From: Arthrobacter bambusae
Lineage (GTDB): Bacteria > Actinomycetota > Actinomycetes > Actinomycetales > Micrococcaceae
Assembly (NCBI RefSeq): GCF_030812595.1
Contig: NZ_JAUSSZ010000002.1
Coordinates: 124,001-188,000 of the forward strand
Direction of reading: 5' to 3'
DNA: 64,000 bases
Shown: piece after piece, positions 1-11,408 of the stretch
Position numbering within the stretch: the stretch's first letter is position 1
Layout of the letters: every line of letters starts with the position of its first letter
Position numbers and translations under genes: made by a program
The notes under the pieces: generated by a model
What the model saw: only the letters and a program-made list of their open reading frames with translations
The model's database searches: none
Told to the model about the DNA's origin: nothing

Positions 1-1342
1 CGGCCGCGTGGCCGGCCAGTTCGCCCGGAAGCAACAAGTGGTGTTGGTAGGACGATGTCAGGATGGAGCCAAGCACGGCTGTGCCCAGCAACGATCCCAG
101 TTCGTAACCCGTTTCGGAGACAGCCGAGGCCGCGCCCGCCTTGTCCGCAGGAACCGCCCCGAGGATCAGGTCGTTGGAGATGGTCTCCGCTGAGCCAACC
201 CCGATGGCGAGTAGTAGGAGCGCCGTCAAAAGGTATCCCGGACCCTGGCTGTGGTTGCCCAGGGCGGCCACGAGGTATCCCGCCGCGCTCAAGGCCAGCC
301 CCGATGCCACCACCAGGCCAGGGCGGATCCGCTTGACCAGTGGAACCACCACGAGGCCCGCCACGATGGTGGCCAGCAGTGCCGGAACCATCGTGATCCC
401 CGCCTGCATGGGGGATTGGCCTTCGACGAGTTGCACATGCTGCGCGAAGAAGTAGATGAAGCCCGTCATGGAGAACAGGGACAGGACGTTGGCGGTGATA
501 GCCGTGCTGAAGACCTTGTTCCCGAAAAGTTTCACGTCCAACATGGGTGACGCCAGTGAGCGCTGCCGGCGGACGAAGACGATTCCCATGGCGAGGCCGA
601 ACGCCACGCAGGCCGCGGGTCCAGGACCCAAGCCGTGCACGGCCGTCTCCTTGATCCCGTAGACGACGGGCGCCATGGTCAAGATGGACAGCGCAACGCT
701 GGGTACGTCCGGCCTGCCCGGGTTGCGGTCCTTGGACTCGGGGATGAGGAACGGACCGAAAGCAAGGAGGGGGAGCAGGAGCGGCACTACGACCAGGAAC
801 ACGGCTCCCCACCAGAAGTGCTCCACGAGCCAGCCGCCGAAGATCGGCCCGAGCGCGGCACCGCCGGAGAATCCCGCGGCCCATACGGCCACGGCGAGCC
901 GGCGGCGGTTCGGATCCGGGAAGATGTTGCGGATCAGGGACAGGGTGGACGGCATGATCATGGCTCCGAAGATGCCCATGCCGGCACGCCCTCCAATGAT
1001 CCACTCAGGGGACGGCGCAAAAGCGGTCACCGCGGAAACCGCGGCGAAGCCCGTGCTGCCGATCAACAGCAAGCGGCGGCGGCCGATCCTGTCTCCCAGG
1101 TTTCCCATGGACACCAGCAGGGCCGCGAGAACCAGCGCATAGGCATCAACGATCCACAGCAGCTGCACGCCCCCGACATCCAGCGACCTGGCGATTTCCG
1201 GCAACGCGAACGTCAGCGCCGTATTGTCCACAGCGACCAGCAGCACGGGGAACATCAGGAGTGCCAAGGCGGCCCAATCACGCCACGGGGCGGATTGGAT
1301 CGACGGGGTGCGGGGGTGCTGGGTTGTGGACGGGCTGAACAT
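1..1342 (-). CDS. MFS drug efflux transporter, DHA2 (14-TM, QacA/SmvA-like), C-terminus outside window
   Basis: Translating the minus strand from the ATG at 1342 gives 447 open codons that run off the left edge of the window, so the C-terminus is missing. The protein is very hydrophobic. It shows the DHA2 drug:proton antiporter landmarks: an acidic residue in the first membrane helix (Asp39 in VAVDN), motif A GNLGDRIGRRR at about residues 80-90, and motif C with GPIFGG near 165-170. Family knowledge suggests proton-driven export of cationic or lipophilic drugs from the inner membrane; the substrate cannot be read from sequence. It is divergent from a TetR gene, with a palindromic operator only 8 bp upstream of the start. 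No Shine-Dalgarno sequence is visible before 1342, so translation may be leaderless or begin at a later codon. Confidence 0.88.
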   Translation of the reverse strand, partial: MFSPSTTQHPRTPSIQSAPWRDWAALALLMFPVLLVAVDNTALTFALPEIARSLDVGGVQLLWIVDAYALVLAALLVSMGNLGDRIGRRRLLLIGSTGFAAVSAVTAFAPSPEWIIGGRAGMGIFGAMIMPSTLSLIRNIFPDPNRRRLAVAVWAAGFSGGAALGPIFGGWLVEHFWWGAVFLVVVPLLLPLLAFGPFLIPESKDRNPGRPDVPSVALSILTMAPVVYGIKETAVHGLGPGPAACVAFGLAMGIVFVRRQRSLASPMLDVKLFGNKVFSTAITANVLSLFSMTGFIYFFAQHVQLVEGQSPMQAGITMVPALLATIVAGLVVVPLVKRIRPGLVVASGLALSAAGYLVAALGNHSQGPGYLLTALLLLAIGVGSAETISNDLILGAVPADKAGAASAVSETGYELGSLLGTAVLGSILTSSYQHHLLLPGELAGHAA

Positions 1343-1349
1343 GTCGATA

Positions 1350-1373
1350 ACTGTACCGTCTGGACGGTATAGT
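1350..1373. promoter_or_regulatory. Palindromic TetR operator
   Basis: Two 11-bp arms, ACTGTACCGTC and GACGGTATAGT, are separated by TG and match as an inverted repeat at 10 of 11 positions. The site lies between the divergent efflux and tetR genes, 8 bp from the efflux start and 37 bp from the first tetR ATG. It is the natural binding site for the adjacent repressor, giving autoregulation and drug-inducible efflux. That role is inference; the palindrome is seen directly. Confidence 0.8.
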
Positions 1374-1410
1374 TTCAACTCGAGAATCGGACTGCGCATC
1401 GAACTAAGGA

Positions 1411-1971
1411 ATGATGGACACCATGCCGCGAAAACCTGTTGCCCGGGACGCTGTCCTGGATGCCTTTGAAGCCCTGCTGATCGAGGTGGGGGAGCGGGCT
1501 GCCACTTTGGACGCTGTCGCAAAGCGTGCGGGGGTCTCCAAGGGGGGATTGCTCTACCATTTTCCAAACAAGGAAGCCATGATCAGCTCGTTGCTCGAAC
1601 GCATGGACCGCCTCGCCGCGCTGGACATCGAGGCAATGAAGGCGGCCCCTGAAGGCGCGGCCGCGTTCTTCATCAAGACCTCACTGTGGGCGGACAGCCC
1701 CTTGGACAGGGTGTTCGTGGCGGCCACGCGGCTGGCGGAAGTAGCCCACGAGGAAACCCGCAGGCGTTTTGCGGGGATCCAGGAACAATGGCTTGACGTG
1801 CTCGCCAAGGAAGTGGGACCCGAGATGGCCAAGGCGGTCCGGTACATGGGCGATGGGCTTTACTTCAACGCAATGCTTGAAGGCGGCGTCGGGGAGACGG
1901 AAGTCAAGGCCAGTGCGAGGAGCGCCGACGTCGATGCGCTGCTGGCCGCCGTCGAACGCCTCCGTAGCTGA
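1411..1971 (+). CDS. TetR/AcrR family transcriptional regulator
   Basis: The 186-residue protein has the typical N-terminal TetR helix-turn-helix, roughly residues 31-53 (TLDAVAKRAGVSKGGLLYHF), followed by a helical ligand-binding domain. It most likely represses the divergent MFS pump, and itself, through the palindrome at 1350-1373. Start choice is uncertain. TAAGGA at 1405-1410 sits directly against ATG 1411, so ATG 1414 or ATG 1423 (protein beginning MPRKPVARD) has more usual spacing. The inducer is unknown, because the C-terminal half of TetR proteins diverges with ligand. Confidence 0.9.
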   Translation: MMDTMPRKPVARDAVLDAFEALLIEVGERAATLDAVAKRAGVSKGGLLYHFPNKEAMISSLLERMDRLAALDIEAMKAAPEGAAAFFIKTSLWADSPLDRVFVAATRLAEVAHEETRRRFAGIQEQWLDVLAKEVGPEMAKAVRYMGDGLYFNAMLEGGVGETEVKASARSADVDALLAAVERLRS

Positions 1972-2099
1972 GTGCCAGGAAAGCCGAGCGGCTCGCGGAC
2001 GTATTTGCGGACCCGGGCGGTCCATAGGACAATTAACAGTTGTGGTGACCGTCACCGGCACCGCACACCGATTCACACAACTAAATACGCCTCTGATCT

Positions 2100-2330
2100 G
2101 CGGCGGGAGAGTCCTGCAGTCATGTGATGCAGGCGCCGTAGGAGCAAATCCTCCCCAGGAATCTCTCAGGCCCATGCACCGCCGCGGCAAGGCAACTCTG
2201 GAAAGCAGCATGCTGACGCGTGCTCACCGACGGTGCAAGCGGAGCAGTGCCACAAGCACGGTTCCGCGGAAACTCTCAGGTCCAATACAGAGCGGGGAGG
2301 GACCCGATTAGCTGTGGCGCACCATGCGCC
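2100..2330 (+). promoter_or_regulatory. Tandem glycine riboswitch (two aptamers) upstream of gcvP
   Basis: Two successive glycine aptamers are recognisable. The first (about 2100-2185) is closed by GCGGCGG pairing with CCGCCGC and contains GGGAGAGTCCTGC, GCGCCGTAGGAGCAA and the conserved CTCTCAGGC. The second (about 2193-2293) is closed by CTCTG and CAGAG and contains CACCGACGGTGCAAGC and CTCTCAGGTC. A short stable hairpin (GGCGCA-CCA-TGCGCC, 2316-2330) follows 11 nt before the gcvP Shine-Dalgarno and may be part of the expression platform. By family precedent glycine binding switches on the glycine cleavage genes, which fits the gene immediately downstream. Confidence 0.93.
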
Positions 2331-2352
2331 GCCTTATTTATGGAGTTCCCTC

Positions 2353-5220
<2,868 letters not shown>

Positions 5221-5232
5221 AGGACTCCCACG

Positions 5233-6366
5233 ATGACTGAGAACTACACTGCGCTCTACGAAGAGCACAAGAAGCTCGGCGCTTCCTTCACCGATTTCGG
5301 TGGCTGGCAGATGCCCCTGAAGTACTCTTCCGAACTGGCCGAACACCACGCCGTCCGCCAGTCGGCAGGCCTGTTCGACCTTTCCCATATGGGCGAAGTC
5401 TGGGTCACGGGCCCGGAAGCCGCGGCATTCCTTGACTACGCCTTGGTGGGCAAGATTTCCGCCATGTCGGTCGGCAAGGCCAAGTACTCCCTGATCTGCC
5501 AGGAAGACGGCGGCATCATCGACGACCTCATCACGTACCGTCGTGGCGAGGCCAAGTTCCTGGTGGTTCCGAACGCCGGCAACGCCAAGGTTGTTGCCGA
5601 GGCGCTGGCTCAACGGGCAGCCAACTTTGACGTCGTCGTCGAGGATGCCTCGGCGGCAACCTCGCTGATCGCCGTCCAGGGCCCGAGAGCGGAAGAAATC
5701 CTCCTCCGTTTGGTCCCGGCCGAGCAGCACTCCCTCGTCACCGGACTCAAGTACTACGCCGCCGTCGACGTGCCTTTCACGTTTGCCGGGACCACTACGG
5801 AACTGCTGCTCGCCCGCACCGGCTACACAGGCGAGGACGGCTTCGAAATCTTCGTGGACAACGACGCTGCTGCCGCCCTGTGGCAAGCAATCGCAGCAGT
5901 GGCCGAGGACGGCGAGCTGGTCCCCGCCGGCCTGGCCTCGCGCGACTCCCTGCGCCTGGAAGCCGGCATGCCGCTCTACGGCAACGAGCTCTCCCGCGAA
6001 GGCAACCCCTTCTCGGCAGGCCTGGGTCCCGTTGTCTCGCTCGCCAAGGAAAGCGACTTCGTGGGCCGCGCCGCCCTGGAAGCCCTGAAGGCCGAGGGCG
6101 CCGGTTCCACCGGCGGCCGCAAGCTCGTAGGCCTCAAGGGCCTCGGCCGCCGCGCCGGACGCAGCCACTACCCGGTCCTCAAGGACGGCGTAGTTGTCGG
6201 CGAAGTAACCTCCGGCCAGCCGAGCCCGACCCTCGGCTACCCTGTTGCGCTGGCATACGTCGACGTCGAACACGCCGAAGTAGGGACTGGCTTGGACGTG
6301 GACCTGCGTGGAAAGTCCGAGCCGTTCGAAGTCGTGGCACTGCCTTTCTACAAGCGGGCCAAGTAA
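5233..6366 (+). CDS. gcvT: Aminomethyltransferase, T protein of the glycine cleavage system
   Basis: Transfers the methylene carbon of the GcvH-bound aminomethyl group to tetrahydrofolate and releases ammonia. The 377-residue protein matches GcvT along its length: an N-terminal folate-binding region (FTDFGGWQMPLKY, DLSHMGEVWVTG), the substrate region around RTGYTGEDGFEIF, and the C-terminal barrel containing GVVVGEVTSGQPSP. AAAGGA ends 8 nt before the ATG. It lies 12 nt after gcvP. It is separated from gcvH by 436 bp of repeat-rich non-coding DNA, an unusually large break for this operon. Confidence 0.97.
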   Translation: MTENYTALYEEHKKLGASFTDFGGWQMPLKYSSELAEHHAVRQSAGLFDLSHMGEVWVTGPEAAAFLDYALVGKISAMSVGKAKYSLICQEDGGIIDDLITYRRGEAKFLVVPNAGNAKVVAEALAQRAANFDVVVEDASAATSLIAVQGPRAEEILLRLVPAEQHSLVTGLKYYAAVDVPFTFAGTTTELLLARTGYTGEDGFEIFVDNDAAAALWQAIAAVAEDGELVPAGLASRDSLRLEAGMPLYGNELSREGNPFSAGLGPVVSLAKESDFVGRAALEALKAEGAGSTGGRKLVGLKGLGRRAGRSHYPVLKDGVVVGEVTSGQPSPTLGYPVALAYVDVEHAEVGTGLDVDLRGKSEPFEVVALPFYKRAK

Positions 6367-6382
6367 GCGCTCGGGCTCGAGC

Positions 6383-6409
6383 CGGCTCCCGTTGGGTGGT
6401 TGGGAGCCG
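6383..6409 (+). terminator. Hairpin after gcvT (weak terminator candidate)
   Basis: CGGCTCCC pairs with GGGAGCCG across an 11-nt loop, 16 nt after the gcvT stop. No U-run follows, so intrinsic termination is doubtful. It could instead be an RNA-stability or processing hairpin. The gap contains further hairpins: a 9-bp one at 6548-6575 (CCTTTGGCT / AGCCAAAGG) and a very long one at 6681-6756. Confidence 0.35.
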
Positions 6410-6419
6410 CGGGCCGGAA

Positions 6420-6745
6420 GAATCCTCCGCGTGCTCGGTCGCGAAAACGCCCGCTGCGCGGAGGTGACGCTCCCTTAGACGCACGCTTCCGGATCCTCCC
6501 GACCGGCGGCGGCTCTCAGCTCACCTGGGTTCGGCTTCAGTCCGGTGCCTTTGGCTCGCTTTCGAAAGCCAAAGGTGCTGGATGATGGGCCACCTGCCCC
6601 AGCTTGGCCCATAACTAAACCCGAGAGGGCCAGCGTTCTTTTCCGGAACACGGGCGGCCCCGAAAACTGAACATGCGGACGGCGGGTGGCGGGGTTCCGG
6701 CAGCGTGCGTCTAAGCGAGGAACGAGCGAGCACGCCGAGGAATTC
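6420..6745. repeat. Inverted-repeat-bounded element between gcvT and gcvH
   Basis: The 436-bp gap between gcvT and gcvH carries no convincing gene. Two arms (6420-6492 forward, 6697-6745 inverted) share a left block GAATCCTC.GCGTGCTCG.TCG and a right block CTTAGACGCACGCT.CCGG. The forward arm has an insertion between the blocks. A third, direct copy of the longer arm lies between glyA and sdaA (8594-8664). About 200 bp lie between the inverted arms, including the 6548-6575 hairpin. The arrangement resembles a small non-autonomous repeat element, but target duplications were not identified. Confidence 0.6.
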
Positions 6746-6756
6746 TGCCACCCGCC
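6681..6756 (+). other. Long hairpin in the gcvH leader
   Basis: GGCGGGTGGC (6681-6690) pairs perfectly with GCCACCCGCC (6747-6756). Inside it, GTTCC against GGAAT and CGTGC against GCACG can pair further, making a roughly 76-nt imperfect hairpin that ends 46 nt before the gcvH ATG. It overlaps the inverted arm of the repeat element. It could act as an RNA processing site or a stability barrier that alters gcvH/glyA expression relative to gcvPT. That role is inferred only. Confidence 0.5.
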
Positions 6757-6802
6757 ACCCAACCGACCACAATTAGATTTAGACCAACGCAAAGGAAAAA
6801 AC

Positions 6803-7186
6803 ATGGCAAAAGTTGCACCTGAACTGCAGTACTCCGACGAGCACGAGTGGGTTGCCCGGGAGGCCGGCAACCTTGTTTCTGTCGGCATCTCCGCCGTGGC
6901 CACCGATGCCCTCGGCGACATCGTCTACGTTGACCTGCCCGAGGTCGGTGCTGCTGTGACCGCGGGGGAGACCTGCGGCGAGGTTGAGTCCACCAAGTCC
7001 GTTTCGGACCTGTACTCCCCGGTGACCGGCGAGGTCACGGAAGTGAACTCCGCCGTCGTCGACGATCCTGCGCTGATCAACAACGATCCGTACGGTGCGG
7101 GCTGGCTCTTCAAGGTGGCCGCCGAGTCCGACGGTCCGCTGCTTTCCGCGGAGGAATACGCTTCCAAGAACGGTGGCGAGCTGTGA
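6803..7186 (+). CDS. gcvH: Glycine cleavage system H protein (lipoyl carrier)
   Basis: Small lipoyl-carrier protein that shuttles the aminomethyl intermediate between the P, T and L proteins. The 127-residue product has the canonical lipoylation motif with Lys65 in [18 protein letters not shown], and the expected N-terminus with DEHEW at residues 12-16. The ATG at 6803 follows AAAGGA with about 6 nt spacing. The reading frame extends upstream to 6686, but only through the repeat region. Its last 4 nt overlap the GTG start of glyA, so translation of the two is coupled. The L protein is not in the window. Confidence 0.97.
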   Translation: MAKVAPELQYSDEHEWVAREAGNLVSVGISAVATDALGDIVYVDLPEVGAAVTAGETCGEVESTKSVSDLYSPVTGEVTEVNSAVVDDPALINNDPYGAGWLFKVAAESDGPLLSAEEYASKNGGEL

Positions 7187-8520
7187 GCGCGGCAACCGGG
7201 ACCGCAGGCACCGGAACCGCAGCGTTCGAGCAGGTCGTTTCGCCGTCGCTGGACGCGGTGCTGTCCGAACTGGATCCGGAAATCGCGGCGAAGATCGACG
7301 ACGAGCTGAACCGCCAGCGTTCGGGCCTGGAAATGATCGCCTCTGAGAACCACACCGCCGTGGCTGTCATGCAGGCGCAGGGCTCGGTGCTGACCAACAA
7401 GTACGCCGAGGGCTACCCGGGCAAGCGCTACTACGGTGGTTGCGAGCACGTGGACGTGATCGAGCAACTCGCAATCGACCGGGTCAAGACTCTGTTTGGT
7501 GCCGAGTACGCGAACGTCCAGTCGCACTCCGGCGCCCAGGCCAACGCTTCGGTGATGCACGCGCTGATCAAGCCGGGCGACACCATCATGGGCCTGAACC
7601 TGGCCCACGGCGGCCACTTGACCCACGGCATGCGGATCAACTTCTCCGGCCGCCTGTACAACGTCATTCCGTACCAGGTCCGCGAAGAGGACCACCGGAT
7701 CGACATGGCCGAGGTTGAGCGACTGGCGCTGGAGCACAAGCCGGCACTGATCGTGGCCGGCTGGTCCGCATATGCGCGCCAGCTGGACTTTGCCGAGTTC
7801 CGCCGGATCGCGGACTTGGTGGGCGCATACCTCATGGTGGACATGGCGCACTTCGCCGGGCTCGTGGCCGCTGGGCTGCACCCGTCCCCGGTCCCGCACG
7901 CCCACGTGACGACGTCGACGACGCACAAGACGCTTGCCGGTCCCCGCGGCGGCATCATCCTCTCCAACGACGCCGACATCGCCAAGAAGATCAACTCCGC
8001 GGTTTTCCCGGGGCAGCAGGGCGGCCCGTTGGAGCACGTGATCGCAGGCAAGGCCGTGGCCTTCAAGATCGCGGGTTCGGAAGAGTTCAAGGAGCGCCAG
8101 GAGCGTGTCCTGGCCGGCGCCCGGATCCTGGCCGAACGCCTGGTCCAGGAGGATGTCACTGCCAAGGGGATCTCGGTGATTTCCGGCGGCACGGACGTGC
8201 ACCTGGTGCTCGTGGACCTGCGCAATTGCGAACTCGACGGCCAGCAGGCCGAGGACCGCCTCGCTGCGATCGACATCACCGTCAACCGCAACGCGGTTCC
8301 GTTCGACCCGCGCCCGCCCATGGTGACCTCCGGTCTGCGGATCGGAACCCCGGCGCTGGCCACCCGCGGTTTCAGTGAGGCTGCGTTCCGTGAGGTTGCG
8401 GACATCATCGCCGAGGCACTGATCGCCGACGCCGGCGCCGACCTCTCCGGACTGCGTCACCGCGTGGAGGCACTCGCCGCCGCGCACCCGCTGTACCCGG
8501 GCGTGGCGAACCTGGGGTAA
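7183..8520 (+). CDS. glyA: Serine hydroxymethyltransferase
   Basis: PLP enzyme interconverting serine and glycine with tetrahydrofolate, linking the glycine cleavage reaction to serine. The 445-residue protein has the expected motifs: [20 protein letters not shown] near the N-terminus, [13 protein letters not shown], and the PLP lysine in [12 protein letters not shown] (Lys249). The GTG start overlaps the gcvH stop by 4 nt. The N-terminal extension of roughly 25 residues, rich in Gly, Thr and Ala, is somewhat longer than in E. coli GlyA. A terminator-like hairpin follows 18 nt after the stop codon. Confidence 0.97.
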   Translation: MSAATGTAGTGTAAFEQVVSPSLDAVLSELDPEIAAKIDDELNRQRSGLEMIASENHTAVAVMQAQGSVLTNKYAEGYPGKRYYGGCEHVDVIEQLAIDRVKTLFGAEYANVQSHSGAQANASVMHALIKPGDTIMGLNLAHGGHLTHGMRINFSGRLYNVIPYQVREEDHRIDMAEVERLALEHKPALIVAGWSAYARQLDFAEFRRIADLVGAYLMVDMAHFAGLVAAGLHPSPVPHAHVTTSTTHKTLAGPRGGIILSNDADIAKKINSAVFPGQQGGPLEHVIAGKAVAFKIAGSEEFKERQERVLAGARILAERLVQEDVTAKGISVISGGTDVHLVLVDLRNCELDGQQAEDRLAAIDITVNRNAVPFDPRPPMVTSGLRIGTPALATRGFSEAAFREVADIIAEALIADAGADLSGLRHRVEALAAAHPLYPGVANLG

Positions 8521-8538
8521 TTTCCGCTCCGCACCTTG

Positions 8539-8567
8539 GCCCGTCGGGCCGGGTCCGACGGGCTTTT
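8539..8567 (+). terminator. Intrinsic terminator after glyA, with a competing hairpin
   Basis: GCCCGTCGG (8539-8547) pairs with CCGACGGGC (8555-8563) and is followed by TTTT, a compact intrinsic terminator. The downstream arm also lies within CCGGGTCCGACGGGC (8549-8563), which pairs perfectly over 15 bp with GCCCGTCGGACCCGG (8578-8592). The two stems are mutually exclusive, so this spot could act as a terminator/anti-terminator switch between glyA and sdaA. Confidence 0.65.
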
Positions 8568-8593
8568 GGTCGCCTCGGCCCGTCGGACCCGGC

Positions 8594-8664
8594 ATCCTCT
8601 GCGGGCTCGGTCGCGAAGACGCCCGCTGGGCGGACGTGACGCTCCCTTAGACGCCCGCTGCCGG
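8594..8664 (+). repeat. Third copy of the gcv-cluster intergenic repeat
   Basis: This stretch matches the forward arm at 6420-6492 over about 70 bp with only scattered mismatches. It shares GCTCGGTCGCGAA, ACGCCCGCTG and GTGACGCTCCCTTAGACGC. It sits in the 238-bp gap between glyA and sdaA, which otherwise holds the terminator region and the sdaA ribosome-binding site. Two copies in consecutive non-coding gaps of one pathway cluster suggest either local duplication or a genome-wide repeat family. Confidence 0.7.
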
Positions 8665-8758
8665 ATGTCGGTCCCGAAGGGGCGTGCTGCTCACCTTTCG
8701 CGGGACTCACTCACCCACCCCCCAACCCGACCATCCACTTACGTACTAAGGAACCGAC

Positions 8759-10189
8759 ATGGCTGTTGGCGTTTTCGATCTTTTCTCTATTGGGATTGGT
8801 CCGTCGAGCTCGCATACCGTGGGGCCGATGCGGGCTGCTGCGGTGTTCGCGGGCGAGTTGCGGGAGTCCGGTGCCCTGGAGCGGGTCGCGTCCCTGCGTG
8901 TGGACCTTTACGGGTCCTTGGCAGCAACTGGACGGGGGCACGGGACCATGACGGCGGTGTTGCTGGGCTTGGAGGGCTACCACCCGGAGCTCATCCTGCC
9001 CGAGGAGGTGGAGGAACGGCTCGCGTCGATCGCCGAATCCGGGACCTTGAACCTGGGCGGCGCGGTCGATCCCGAGACCGGGGCATCCCTGGCGTACGGC
9101 GAATCGGACATGATCCTGCACCCGCTCACTGTCTTGCCAAGGCACACCAACGGGATGAAGTTCTCCGTTTCAGACGCCGACGGCGAGGTTCTGCACGAGG
9201 CCACGTTCTTCTCAGTGGGCGGCGGATTCATCGTCCGCGAGGGCGAAGAGGACGCGGCCCAGAAGGAACTGGAGGAGTCCAAGAAGGAACTCCCGCTGCC
9301 CTTCCGCACCGCCGCGGAACTCATGGGCCGTTGCGCGTCCAAGGGGCTGGGCATTTCGGACATCATGTTCATCAACGAGCGCGCCTCCCGGACCGAGGAG
9401 GAAATCCGCGAAGGGCTGCTGCACATCTACGCCGTCATGGAGGCCTGTGTAGAAAAGTCCCTCAAGCGCGAAGGCGTGCTGCCTGGCGGACTGAAGGTCC
9501 GCCGTCGGGCCCCCGACTGGCACGAGCGGCTCCTGAAGGAAGCCAAAGACCAGGACCCCGATTACCGGGACCCGAAGTATTGGCAGGAATGGGTGAACCT
9601 CATCGCCCTGGCGGTGAACGAGGAAAACGCCTCGGGCGGCCGCGTGGTCACCGCGCCCACGAACGGTGCCGCCGGGATCATCCCCGCCGTGCTGTACTAC
9701 GCCCTGCATTTCGCCCCCGGTATGGACAAAGCCACGCAGCAGGACCGCGACGACGTCGTGGTGAAGTTCCTGCTCGCCGCGGGCGCGATCGGGGTGCTCT
9801 ACAAGGAACAGGCCTCGATCTCCGGCGCCGAAGTGGGCTGCCAAGGCGAGGTCGGATCCGCCTCCTCGATGGCCGCCGCGGGCTTGGCCGAAGTCATGGG
9901 CGGCTCGCCGGGACAGGTGGAGAACGCGGCCGAGATTGCGATGGAACACAACCTGGGCCTGACCTGCGACCCCATCGGCGGCCTCGTGCAGATCCCCTGC
10001 ATCGAGCGCAACGCGATCGCCGCGGCCAAGGCCATCAATGCCGCGAAGATGGCGCTTTGGGGCGACGGCACCCACCGGGTCTCCTTGGACGAGGTCATCG
10101 TGACCATGCGCGAAACCGGCAAGGACATGTCCTCCAAATACAAGGAAACGGCCATGGGCGGCCTCGCCGTCAACGTCGTGGAGTGCTGA
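8759..10189 (+). CDS. sdaA: L-serine ammonia-lyase (iron-sulfur dependent)
   Basis: Converts L-serine to pyruvate and ammonia using a [4Fe-4S] cluster. The 476-residue single-chain enzyme shows the family start [22 protein letters not shown], the mid-chain [15 protein letters not shown], and the cluster-binding cysteines in GCQGEVGS and in [17 protein letters not shown] lies about 6 nt before the ATG. It completes the route glycine to serine to pyruvate encoded by this block. Whether it shares the riboswitch-controlled transcript depends on readthrough of the hairpin region after glyA. Confidence 0.96.
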   Translation: MAVGVFDLFSIGIGPSSSHTVGPMRAAAVFAGELRESGALERVASLRVDLYGSLAATGRGHGTMTAVLLGLEGYHPELILPEEVEERLASIAESGTLNLGGAVDPETGASLAYGESDMILHPLTVLPRHTNGMKFSVSDADGEVLHEATFFSVGGGFIVREGEEDAAQKELEESKKELPLPFRTAAELMGRCASKGLGISDIMFINERASRTEEEIREGLLHIYAVMEACVEKSLKREGVLPGGLKVRRRAPDWHERLLKEAKDQDPDYRDPKYWQEWVNLIALAVNEENASGGRVVTAPTNGAAGIIPAVLYYALHFAPGMDKATQQDRDDVVVKFLLAAGAIGVLYKEQASISGAEVGCQGEVGSASSMAAAGLAEVMGGSPGQVENAAEIAMEHNLGLTCDPIGGLVQIPCIERNAIAAAKAINAAKMALWGDGTHRVSLDEVIVTMRETGKDMSSKYKETAMGGLAVNVVEC

Positions 10190-10304
10190 CGCCCGTCCGG
10201 AGTCTTCGGCGTGAACAGGTCCGGCGGTGGCCCGGGGGCCGATAGACTTGGGGATGAACGCCTGCGCCGCACACCGGCGCCGGCTGCCCCAAGCACGCAA
10301 CTGA

Positions 10305-11393
10305 TTGGACACGGCCCCCTTGCGAGAATTTACCGCACGCTTTGCCACCGCCGAGGAAATCGAACACTGGGACAAACACGTCACTGCCAATCCCAACGGC
10401 GGCAACCTTCTCCAATCCGAAGCTTTTGCGGACGTGAAGCAGCACTTCGGCTGGAAGCCCTTGCACCTCGTCTACGAGACCGAGGAGTACAGCAGCTACA
10501 ACCTGGTCCTGGAGAAGTCGTTTCCACTGCTCGGCAAGCTCTGGTACCTCATCAAGGGCCCCGACGTTGCCGGCGTCGAGGACATTCCGGGGATCGTCAA
10601 CGCGAACCGGGAATTCGTCAAGCGGGACAAACTCGGGGTCTTCGCAGTGAAGATCGAGCCGGACATCGTGCTCAGCGACGAAGCCCGGGACGCGATTGAG
10701 GCCACCGGCCTGGTCAAGACCCCCAACCTGCAGCCGAACGACTCCACTGCCTTGCTGGACATCTCTCCCGAGGAGAACCAGCTGTTGCGCAACCTTCATT
10801 CCCGCGGGCGCAACGCCGTTCGCCGGGCCATCCGCGAAGGCGTCGAAGTCCAGACCATGGAACCGACGGAGGAGAACTTCCGTTCCATGTATGCGCTGAT
10901 GACCAACACCGTCGAGGCGAAGTCCCAGGTGCGCGTCCGTGAATTCGCGTACTATCGCCAGTTTTGGACCAACTTCATCGAGCGGGGCCAGGGCAGGCTG
11001 TTGTTTGTCTTTGAAAACGGTGTCCCTTCCGTTGGAGCTTTCGTCATCAACTACGGCCGGAAGGGCACGTACAAGGACGGCGGATCGCTCCAGAAGCGCG
11101 CGCAGTACGGCGATTCGCACTTGGTGCAGTGGACGGCCATCAACCAGGTCAAGGAGCTGGGTTGCACCGAGTACGATTTCTGCGGCACTCCGCCCGCAGA
11201 CCGGCTCAAAGACACCTCGCACCCCTTCCACGGACTTGGCTTGTTCAAGACCAGCTTCAGCAAGACCGTCACCGACTTTGTCGGCTGCTACGACCAAGTC
11301 ATCAGCCCGCTGAAGTACAAGCTCTGGACAGCTGCCGGGGAACGCATCGCGCGGCAGGTCTACACCCGCCGAACCGGCCAGCAGTTCTACTAG
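10305..11393 (+). CDS. FemABX-type peptidyltransferase (peptidoglycan interpeptide bridge)
   Basis: Proteins of this family add amino acids from aminoacyl-tRNA to the lysine side chain of peptidoglycan precursors. The 362-residue product has the two-GNAT-fold FemAB layout. Recognisable segments are NLLQSEAFADVKQHFGW near residue 33, the helical stretch around LHSRGRNAVRRAIREGV, and the C-terminal GCTEYDFCGTPP and HPFHGLGLFKTSF. The start is TTG 10305 or the in-frame TTG 10320 (LREFTARF); neither has a good ribosome-binding site. Arthrobacter-type walls carry Lys-linked bridges of Ala, Ser or Thr, so proximity to serine metabolism and a Ser/Thr exporter may be meaningful. The amino acid it uses cannot be told from sequence. 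Confidence 0.88.
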   Translation: MDTAPLREFTARFATAEEIEHWDKHVTANPNGGNLLQSEAFADVKQHFGWKPLHLVYETEEYSSYNLVLEKSFPLLGKLWYLIKGPDVAGVEDIPGIVNANREFVKRDKLGVFAVKIEPDIVLSDEARDAIEATGLVKTPNLQPNDSTALLDISPEENQLLRNLHSRGRNAVRRAIREGVEVQTMEPTEENFRSMYALMTNTVEAKSQVRVREFAYYRQFWTNFIERGQGRLLFVFENGVPSVGAFVINYGRKGTYKDGGSLQKRAQYGDSHLVQWTAINQVKELGCTEYDFCGTPPADRLKDTSHPFHGLGLFKTSFSKTVTDFVGCYDQVISPLKYKLWTAAGERIARQVYTRRTGQQFY

Positions 11394-11408
11394 GATCGCC
11401 GCTCTACT

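Noticed and set aside
635..1372. 245-residue plus-strand frame over the efflux gene
   Set aside because: Antisense shadow; the minus strand reads as a clear MFS transporter with motifs A and C.
2233..2352. N-terminal extension of gcvP
   Set aside because: It would translate the second glycine aptamer. The GTG at 2353 has a proper ribosome-binding site and gives the normal P-protein length.
6475..6921. 148-residue minus-strand frame across the gcvT-gcvH gap
   Set aside because: It runs into gcvH, reads through repeat arms, and shows no conserved domain. It may reflect a repeat sequence but not a gene I can support.
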